Shown one piece after another: positions 21,151 to 27,327 of a DNA stretch of 27,327 nucleotides. Every line of letters begins with the position of its first letter. Position 1 is the first letter of the stretch. Both the position numbers and the translations under genes were made by a program. The notes under the pieces are model-generated. The model was not told the DNA's origin. It was given only the letters and a program-made list of their open reading frames with translations, and ran no database searches. The stretch spans positions 1 to 27,327 of the forward strand of contig JAWQRN010000672.1 in NCBI GenBank assembly GCA_033557685.1. The letters are read 5' to 3'. This DNA comes from Sperchopsis tessellata (lineage: Eukaryota; Arthropoda; Insecta; Coleoptera; Hydrophilidae).

Positions 21151-22330
21151 CCTTCCTGCTACTCACTTCTGTATTAAATTTGTGTGCAAACTACCCCAAT
21201 ATTTATTCAGATTTTACTATATTGTAGTATGTTGTCACTAATTGGGTAAACAAAAATGTAATTACGGCATTTTGCAGTAGCTGTTATGCAAAATTGATGT
21301 GGCTTATTAGCCAACCGCAGCTTTGTTGGCTGTGCTCTCTCTCTGGAGACACAGAACTGGGTCTAGTTAATCAAGTTGGCCATAAGCCAGTTTAGCAATT
21401 GTGTCATCACCAGTCCGAATATTTCTACAGGGACACGTCTATAACAAACACTCAACATGCGCACGACTATGTTATGTATCTGTTCTTGATGATAAACAAG
21501 ACCACTTGCTGTTTAGCTTGTTCTTTAAATGGCTAATAGCGTTTTTGTGTCGCTTCTGGATTACTTTTTATACCGCGAGACACAAGTTTGGTGCCAGCAG
21601 GTTTACTCGCTCTTTGTGACTGGTTGTTAAAGCATTGGGGTTTCTAACCTAATTCAAATATAAACTAACTGATTGTTTGTGATTTCGAAAATTAGAGCAA
21701 ATCTTGTATTTCTGCAGCTTTGAAGATTTTATCTTTATTTAACATTGAAACATTAAAAAATATCGGCATATTTTAGAAACTTATTTTTATTTGAGCCCAT
21801 TAAAATTTTGTGTTTTGTCTGTCTGACGTAACCTCATTATTCTATAAAGAAAAACCACTTTTCTTGAGAAAAACTATGTCCATATATTGGACGCCAATTA
21901 TTACCAATTAACCTTTTAGACTTGCCCTCTTTGAGTGTTATCATAAACAAGCTAACGACTATAGATCCCATAGATTTCGTAGCTTCGATCTCACGTAGCT
22001 ACAATCAGTGGGATTGTGAATAAGTGTTAATTTTAAAACCAAAATTTAAGTGCAAAATAATATTAGCCATATATAGCAATAGATATTTCTTTCAATACAT
22101 TAGAACACCATGAGTTATTTACTAACTCTGTGACCCCTTCATATGCATAAATTAAAAACGATTAAAGTACTTAATTTCTGATATAGCTCTATTTTAATAA
22201 CCTGATTTTTCAGATCCGTCTTTATTTTGTTTCATCTGGGGTCCCTCAAGATTAAAACCTAGAACCACTATTGTTTCGTTTTTTTTGTTGTTTATGGTAT
22301 TGTAAGTATGATATCTTACGTTCGACCTTT
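21151..22330. other. No recognised gene; a GC-richer island at about 21300-21620
   Basis: The segment 21300-21620 is visibly less AT-rich than its flanks and contains a 72-codon plus-strand frame (21401-21619) with no motif I recognise. It could be an LTR or other repeat of unknown type. The remaining sequence is AT-rich and featureless. Confidence 0.4.
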
Positions 22331-22339
22331 ATTTTCAGA

Positions 22340-23185
22340 AGATCAAAATAGTTTGAACCTCTTCATCTTCTTCCTCCTCTTAATTTAGGCTTAGAGTCCG
22401 TTTTTCTAACTTTAATGTGGGGGTAACTAGCGAAATTGTTCTCAAAATGTCTTTCCAGTGCTTTGGTAGTCTTCCTAGATAGCGTCTGGAACGTGGTTTC
22501 TCATCCATTATGATCTTTTATATTCTGTTCTGGTGCATTTTGGGTTCATTCTAGACTCTTCGCCTTGTATGTCCTGCAATACTCCTAAGTATTTCTGCAG
22601 TTCAGGTCATACTCTTTGTTCTGCTGATGTTTGCTCTAGTTTCCGCAGCGTATGTTTTTAATTCACATGTGGCAGGATTTGCAAATTTCTGTCTCTCTTT
22701 TCAGTAAATGGTTCTACCAAATGATGCCTCTTAACCTCACAGATATTCTTGGGGCTTTGTCAGTTTGGCTCTCTGCTTAAAATTTTTTGTCTTGATTGGC
22801 TGACACCTCTACTCCTAGGAACTTGACAAACTTAACCTGCTCTACTATTTCATAATTTACAGTCAGCTTGTATCTGACTGGCTCCTTTGCTACGACTAGT
22901 GATTTCGTCTTCTTTACAGATATTGACTATCTTGATGTGTTTAGCTGTCAAATAGAATTGATGTAGCGTTATCTGCGTAGCACACTTTTTATTTCTCTTT
23001 TGTGTATTCTGTATCAGAGTCTTGAGTTTTTAATATCTGCTATTATATTGTGCATGATGAGGTTGCCAAGAAGTGAGCTTAACGAGTCCCATAGTCTGAT
23101 TCCTGTTAAAATAATTATTTCTTCAGTTAAGCTGTTGTTGACAAATATGCGTGTCATCGTTTTGCAGTTCAGAGCCTCATGATTT
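22340..23185 (-). mobile_element. RTE-like non-LTR retrotransposon, RT core to 3' end
   Basis: On the minus strand, TGIRLWDSLSSLLGNLIMH and NIIADIKNSRL (23115 to about 23020) correspond to GVRQGDSLSPLLFNLIMDxI. CYADNA at 22965-22982 is the catalytic box, with D to N at the second aspartate. Next come TKSLVVAKEPVRYKL (about 22905-22860), QVKFVKFLGVEVSANQD (about 22835-22785), IIW- and RTAEI/LRSIAGHTRR-like stretches near 22600, and EKPRSRRYLGRLPKHWKDIL (about 22505-22440). The order and the ...RSIAGHTRRD- and GRPPKRW-like motifs are those of RTE-type elements frequent in insects. The 3' end runs into a GAGGAGGAAGAAGATG-like purine tail near 22365-22385. The 5' part is cut off where the Penelope remnant begins. 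Confidence 0.85.
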
Positions 23186-23189
23186 AAAA

Positions 23190-24100
23190 AATAAAAAATA
23201 TTGTTGTTCAACAAAGTTTTTAATACATACATAATACCGCGACCGGTTTCGGCCATACTAGGTAATTTCCAAGGTAAAAAACACAATACAATAATTAGCC
23301 AGTTGCAAAACAATTAATTAAAAACTGTAGTCCTACCTATTGAGTCAGTGTAGCCAACAACACAACTAACCGGTATCACCAAACATACCTACTGCAGGAT
23401 GAGTAATTGACCTGTTAGGGATAATTTTAAATAGGGGATTGGAGGTGAAGTTGTGAGATTCGTTGAGGTATATTTCCAGGCACTCGGCAATATCCAGTTT
23501 CTTCCCCTTGGGATATCTGTGAAGGATAATAGGATTAATAGGTTCATGATTGCAGAACAGAACATGACTGGTGAAGCTAGAGTCATCAATAGCTTATTAT
23601 TATGTTCATTATACCATATATTAAAAGAACGTCCAGTTTGCCCAATATACTCGGATCCACTCCCACAGAGCAGTAGATATACCCCACTGATAATTTTGGG
23701 GTCAAACCGATCTTTGTTCAGTACCAGCATGCTGTGTAGAGTGTTACCAGGACGAAAGATGATCTTGGCGTCCTCATGAATATGTCTAAGGATTTTTGCA
23801 ATATTATAGGACACGGATCCATGGAAGGGGATGGAAACATAAGAGTTGAGAGAGGGCTGGGGAACTGGATAACAAGGATATTGAAAAATGTTGCGAACAA
23901 TGTTGACATTCACACGAGCCACCTGCAAAATAGTACCAAGCTCTAAATGGAAGGGCTCGAGCGACAAGAGGACAGAGAACAGGCGATGAGAAAGTGAATT
24001 GAAGAAAGCAAGTGTATGGTTCTTAGAGTGGTTAGAATGAAAAGGCATGCAATTGTCTCTATAGGTCTTTCTTCTGAAAATTATTACTGTAGTCTTTAAT
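23190..24100 (-). mobile_element. Penelope-like element: C-terminal ORF with GIY-YIG endonuclease plus 3' terminal-repeat motif
   Basis: A long minus-strand frame (24095 to 23389, 219 codons from its first ATG at 24048) begins FRRKTYRDNCMPFHSNHS, the segment after the RT domain of Penelope-like elements. It continues with SIPFHGSVSYNIAKIL and IIFRPGNTLHSMLVLNKD, then the nuclease SGVYLLLCGSGSEYIGQTGR with FNIWYNEHNNKL. GVY and YIG stand 10-12 residues apart as in the family. Frame-shifted sequence follows, with FTDIPRGRNW and LPSAWKYTSTNL where ExLEIYKHxxxxxNLL is expected. Downstream at 23237-23262 the minus strand reads CCTAGTATGGCCGAAACCGG, matching the second half of a hammerhead motif typical of Penelope terminal repeats; its first box is eroded. 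The RT domain is missing. This is the best-preserved Penelope piece in the window. Confidence 0.9.
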
Positions 24101-24629
24101 TACCTTTAAACCGAGAACATTCAAGTGTCTGTTAACCAGCGTTGGAGGAACGTAAAACATACCCGATAATGTAAATAATATTTGTATGACCAGTTATTCT
24201 GGTATTCATTCTTTTGATTTGAATAATTTTACTAGTGAATTTGATTCATTTAGAACTGACGAGGATTATGATGATGAATGGTTTGCCATGCGATTCTTTA
24301 GATAAAGAAGGTGTTTTGATGGTATATTCAATGATGTTTCAATGTTTGACTATTTTTTGGAGTTTCATATGGCCGATAGATCCAGCTTTAGTATGTAGGT
24401 AATTATGTTGTTGATGTGTGATTTTTGTAACTTGTGTGTACTTTTATAGACATTGTGTCTAATTTTTATATATTTATGTATTATTCACACCCTTTGGCTC
24501 TATTGTATTAGTTTATTATTGTTGTCTGTTTATCTATCTATACACGTATACGTATGTAGGTGTAGATGTAGTATTTTTTTTTGATATCTAATATTATTTG
24601 TATTGTACGTAGACTTACACGGTCACAGT
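24101..24629. other. No recognised content
   Basis: AT-rich sequence between the Penelope remnant and repeat R3. A plus-strand frame (FTSEFDSFRTDEDYDDEWFA near 24230) is acidic but matches nothing I recognise. Confidence 0.4.
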
Positions 24630-24842
24630 AGATATCTTCAGGCTTTCCTGGATTTAACCGCGTATGGCTTTTTTCTGACGTATCGTTTCACTGGTGCAGG
24701 GGACATTATCAGGATGTGTAGCTTTGAAAAGATCTAGGTGTAAACTGCCATATAGCTTTTAAAAATTGCTAAGTACAGACTGATTATGTGGCTTTCAGAA
24801 GTTCTACTTATAAAAGAGCCACTAACGGAAAACCTGAAGATG
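24630..24842 (-). repeat. Foldback repeat family, unit R3, with hammerhead-like core
   Basis: The ends are inverted: GATATCTTCAGGCTTTCC at the left and GGAAAACCTGAAGAT at the right. On the minus strand the core reads CCTGATAATGTCCCCTGC, then AGTGAAACG (24678-24712), the best match among the copies to a CUGANGA box followed by GAAAC. The position of catalytic G8 is again A. The three bases just before the first box (ATC) could pair with GGT after the expected cleavage site as a short stem I. Shorter than R1 and R2, and separated from the Penelope remnant by about 530 bases; both are on the minus strand. Confidence 0.7.
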
Positions 24843-24951
24843 AAGACACAATACTTTAGTGACTTATACAATTATGTCATCAAATCTATGTCTAAGTCTA
24901 TGACTGTGCCTCATATACTAAAATTTTTTGTTTCATTTATATTATAAAGAG

Positions 24952-24983
24952 TCCCAACCTAGAGCGGAAAATTGAAATTTTAA
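24952..24983 (+). repeat. Left terminal inverted repeat of the mariner-like element
   Basis: TCCCAACCTAGAGCGGAAAA and the following ATTTTA-rich bases pair with the reverse complement of 25925-25955. The 21 bases 24962-24982 match at 19 positions. The outer part aligns with one gap. The exact outer end and TA duplication are unclear. Confidence 0.85.
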
Positions 24984-25924
24984 ATAAAACACAGTTTTTT
25001 TGAGAAAATATTGATATTCTCAATCACGGGTTGGCATAACTGCGGCTGGATTTCTGTGATAAAGCGTCTAATCTCCTCCTCTAACGCTTGGGTAGTCGTG
25101 GGCTTGCTGTCATAAATTTTTGACTTTATAAAGCCCCAGGAAAAGAAGTCCAAAGGGGTTAATTCGAACGATTTAGGTGGCCAATTCTGGACGCCCAAAC
25201 GCGAGATTACACGATCAGAGAATGTCTGGTGCAATAATGCCATTATTTCACGTGATGTGTGGCAAGTGCAACCGTCCTGTTGTAACAACATGTGTTCGAG
25301 ATCCATACCATCCATTTAAGGGACAAAAAACTGGGTTATCATGCCCCAATAACGTTCGCCATTGACTTTTTGTGTATTCTCGGCAGCTTCTTCGAAGAAA
25401 AATAGTCCAATGATGCCACCAGCCTAAAGTCCGCACCAAAAATCGACACGTTTGGCATCCATTTCCTTCTCATAAAACACTTTTCATCACTCCAAATGCG
25501 GCAACTTTGCCGGTTTACGAAGCCATCAAAATGAAAATGGGCCTCATCACTGGAGATGATTTTGCTGTGTATACTCTATTGGCTTGAGTTGTTGAGTTAG
25601 TTGGATTTTGTAGACATAAAAACGAAAATCTTTCGTGAGAATAAGCTGCAAAGTGCTTCTTGAAATATTCAATTATTGAGCACGGCCACATTCAGGCGAA
25701 AGGTCGTGATATTATCGATGGTCTGATATTAGTAATCGACCTAGTCTCCACAAATTTTTCGATTATTCTCTTCACAGTTGATGGACTTGTAACATTTTTA
25801 TACCAAAATTGTACGAAATTTGGGAATCGTGGAAGTCAAACTTTCACCATTTTTTAAATAATGTTTAACATTAAGAATGCTTTGTCATAATGGTTTAACT
25901 GTCAAAGCACACCAGAAATAGTGG

Positions 25925-25955
25925 CGTAAAATTTAAGTTTTCCGCTCGTGTTAGG
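25925..25955 (-). repeat. Right terminal inverted repeat of the mariner-like element
   Basis: Reverse complement begins TCCTAACACGAGCGGAAAAC and matches the left repeat at 24952-24983. It lies about 75 bases upstream of the transposase ATG. Confidence 0.85.
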
Positions 25956-27170
25956 ACAACCTTTATTACCTAAACTATTGGGTAATTAAGCCCTATTTAT
26001 AGCTGTCATCTTTAAGGAAAATTTTTTCACGGGTGATATTAAAAATGAGGTTATAATATTACAATAAAATGCTATCATAAATGATAATTACAGCTTCTAG
26101 GGTTACCATCAAATATAATATCATAAGGAACAACAATTCTCTGGCAATTATTGCTTGCCAATCTTAATCTGATTAATTCATGTGATAAAAATATAGCGAT
26201 TTCACTAGATAAAAATGTATATCGTCAATATACAGCACAATTTTACGCTGATATGTTATCCGGGTTCTGTTCAGATTATATTTAAGGACTCCTTTAATTA
26301 AAACACAAGGTATCAACATGACCGACTGTTTCTAATTGTGTTTCTTTATTTTAGTTTGCGTTAGTCTGATAATGAAACCCTCTCTCTCTTTTAACATCCG
26401 CTGCTGTAACATTTCTTGGGTATTGATTTTCTTAAAGCTCTGCGTCACTTGCTGCTGTCTTCGTTATGTTGAGATTTGCAGTCTCTACGTTTCTCCTGCA
26501 GAAGCTAGCAGCTATTATAGTGGTTATATTCTCATTCACGCAGTGCCTACTGTTAAGTTACATTTAAATTATAAAAAAGTTTGGCATTTTGTAAATTGTC
26601 TGAATTTTACCTTTGTGTATTCGCAAACAATCTGTATAATGCAATATTTTACTCTATTTTACCAGACAGCATATACAAGTCTGGATAGAATAAAATGCAT
26701 AAAAGATTTTAATTTAGTTAAAATACCACTGATGATCTTATTTTTCATGAGGTATTTTTTTACGTACTGTGAATTTTGTTTTTGTAATTAGCTAGTTAAA
26801 TAGATAATTTAAAAAAAAACTAACATACAAAATTTCTTTCTTATAATGCAACTTTAATAGCTTTCCTACATTTCATCTAATCATATCGAGGCACGCAAGT
26901 CAAATAGTTAAAAAGGTAGTCTTAAAGTTTATATTATGGTCGTGATACGACGATGTTCTGCAACAGCATATTTTGTGATATATTCCACTTAAGTGCATAC
27001 CTTTATCCTCATTAAGACGAATGCCAACTTAATTTGAGAATTTCAAATATAAATAGAACGAAAGGTTTAAAATTCTTCCTACAAATAGGGACATGTTTAT
27101 TTTTTACATTTCGACAAAACCGTGCTATACTGAATTAAAAAAAAAAAACAATAAATGAGTGAAAGGCAGA
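25956..27170. other. No recognised element; one unexplained open frame at 26336-26791
   Basis: The plus-strand frame at 26336-26791 is 151 codons, rich in Cys, Phe, Leu and Tyr, with hydrophobic stretches. It has no motif I recognise and its composition is what AT-rich noncoding sequence can give. A pyrimidine-rich TTTCTTTATTTTAG at 26341-26354 resembles a splice acceptor, but the frame after it has early stops. I do not call a gene. An A-rich run lies at about 27137-27148. Confidence 0.3.
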
Positions 27171-27177
27171 AAACCAA

Positions 27178-27327
27178 AGGGACTCCTTAGCCCGGTTCTT
27201 GCGGAGCTTGTTATGGATCATCTTTTGACTTCGGCTGTTTCCTCTTTACTTTTCGTTTCACCATTTGTTTTCTCCAATGTGGATGATATTGTGTGCTTTC
27301 TATGTTAAAATTTCCCTCCACATATTT
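27178..27327 (+). mobile_element. Penelope-like element fragment, reverse transcriptase catalytic motif, runs off the window
   Basis: The plus-strand frame reads GLLSPVLAELVMDHLLTSAV, then PFVFSNVDDIVCFLC before a stop. It matches the Penelope RT segment (M)GSPLSPIIAxLVMxxLE...PF...RYVDDI. The catalytic box is NVDD (27276-27287) in place of YVDD; the two aspartates are kept. Sequence before 27178 is unrelated, so only the palm segment is present. The remainder may continue to the right. Confidence 0.72.

Larger units (their letters stand above)
24952..25955 (-). mobile_element. Mariner-like transposon with terminal inverted repeats and degraded transposase
   Basis: The minus-strand ORF starts at ATG 25850. 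The N-terminal helix-turn-helix region has NVTSPSTVKRIIEKFVETRS and SITNIRPSII, then ISRSTLQLILTKDF and YKIQLTQQLKPIEYTQ. The first catalytic D is in SSDEAHFHFDGF (25534-25548), followed by NRQSCRIWSDEK. A GGII-FFFEEAA stretch and VNGERYWGMITQFF lead into the open piece 25315-24980, with the second catalytic D in LLQQDGCTCHTSR. The third acidic residue is E in NWPPKSFELTPLDFF, where D is usual, 36 residues from the second. The sequence ends with QPQLCQPVIENI. Stops lie at codon 5 and before AGGII, with frameshifts in the N-terminal half. At about 1.0 kb it is somewhat shorter than typical mariners. Confidence 0.93.

Noticed and set aside
21580..21605. TTTGGTGCCAGCAGGT as a possible LTR-retrotransposon primer-binding site
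   Set aside because: I cannot tie it to a known tRNA 3' end, and no gag or pol follows.
23453..23779. 108-codon plus-strand open frame
   Set aside because: It is the antisense shadow of the Penelope GIY-YIG frame.
26341..26791. Host exon with splice acceptor at 26354
   Set aside because: The frame directly after the AG has stops, the encoded sequence looks compositional, and no donor or neighbouring exon is visible.

Overview
This window looks like nuclear DNA of an insect or other arthropod. It is AT-rich, has (TA)n and (TTTC)n microsatellites, and has no dense gene arrangement. Nearly everything recognisable is a decayed transposable element of a type common in insect genomes: Jockey-group and RTE-like non-LTR retrotransposons, Penelope-like elements, a Ty3/gypsy element and several mariner/Tc1 transposons. 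I could not identify a host gene, tRNA, rRNA or CRISPR array. The species cannot be fixed from the sequence. The window is best read as an intergenic or intronic transposon graveyard.

Left part (1-7.4 kb). A CR1/Jockey-type non-LTR element with endonuclease and reverse transcriptase lies at about 115-2560, followed by about 1.5 kb without recognisable content. A short C-terminal piece of the same family (4125-4345) directly abuts an RTE-like reverse transcriptase remnant (4380-5910). A minus-strand mariner transposase pseudogene (6285-7440) follows, with its central catalytic block present twice in tandem.

Middle (7.4-17.9 kb). A Penelope GIY-YIG fragment is joined directly to the C-terminus of a Jockey element, which carries a perfect 23-bp hairpin. 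Next comes a family of foldback repeats whose cores resemble hammerhead ribozymes (8236-8475, 9281-9588, and again at 24630-24842). A Tc1/mariner element with an intact-looking left terminus (10058-11620) carries a head-to-head inverted copy of its own N-terminus. Smaller remnants follow: a second Penelope GIY-YIG piece (minus strand, about 13.5 kb), a possible gypsy primer-binding site (14547), a non-LTR RT piece (about 15.8 kb) and a mariner piece (about 16.7 kb).

Right part (17.9-27.3 kb). A gypsy pol remnant retains the end of RT, RNase H and integrase (17955-19505) and ends in a (TTTC)n tract. Two minus-strand RTE-like remnants (19600-21150 and 22340-23185) follow, then a minus-strand Penelope C-terminus with its terminal-repeat motif (23190-24100). 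A roughly 1-kb mariner with recognisable terminal inverted repeats occupies 24952-25955. A Penelope RT fragment on the plus strand runs off the right edge (27178-27327).

None of these elements looks capable of autonomous movement: all have stops, frameshifts, deletions or altered catalytic residues. They do not cooperate as genes. Their relation is historical, through nested and adjacent insertion. I did not find a clearly new biological system. The most interesting material is the hammerhead-like foldback repeat family and its physical link to Penelope sequence, plus several rearrangement scars.
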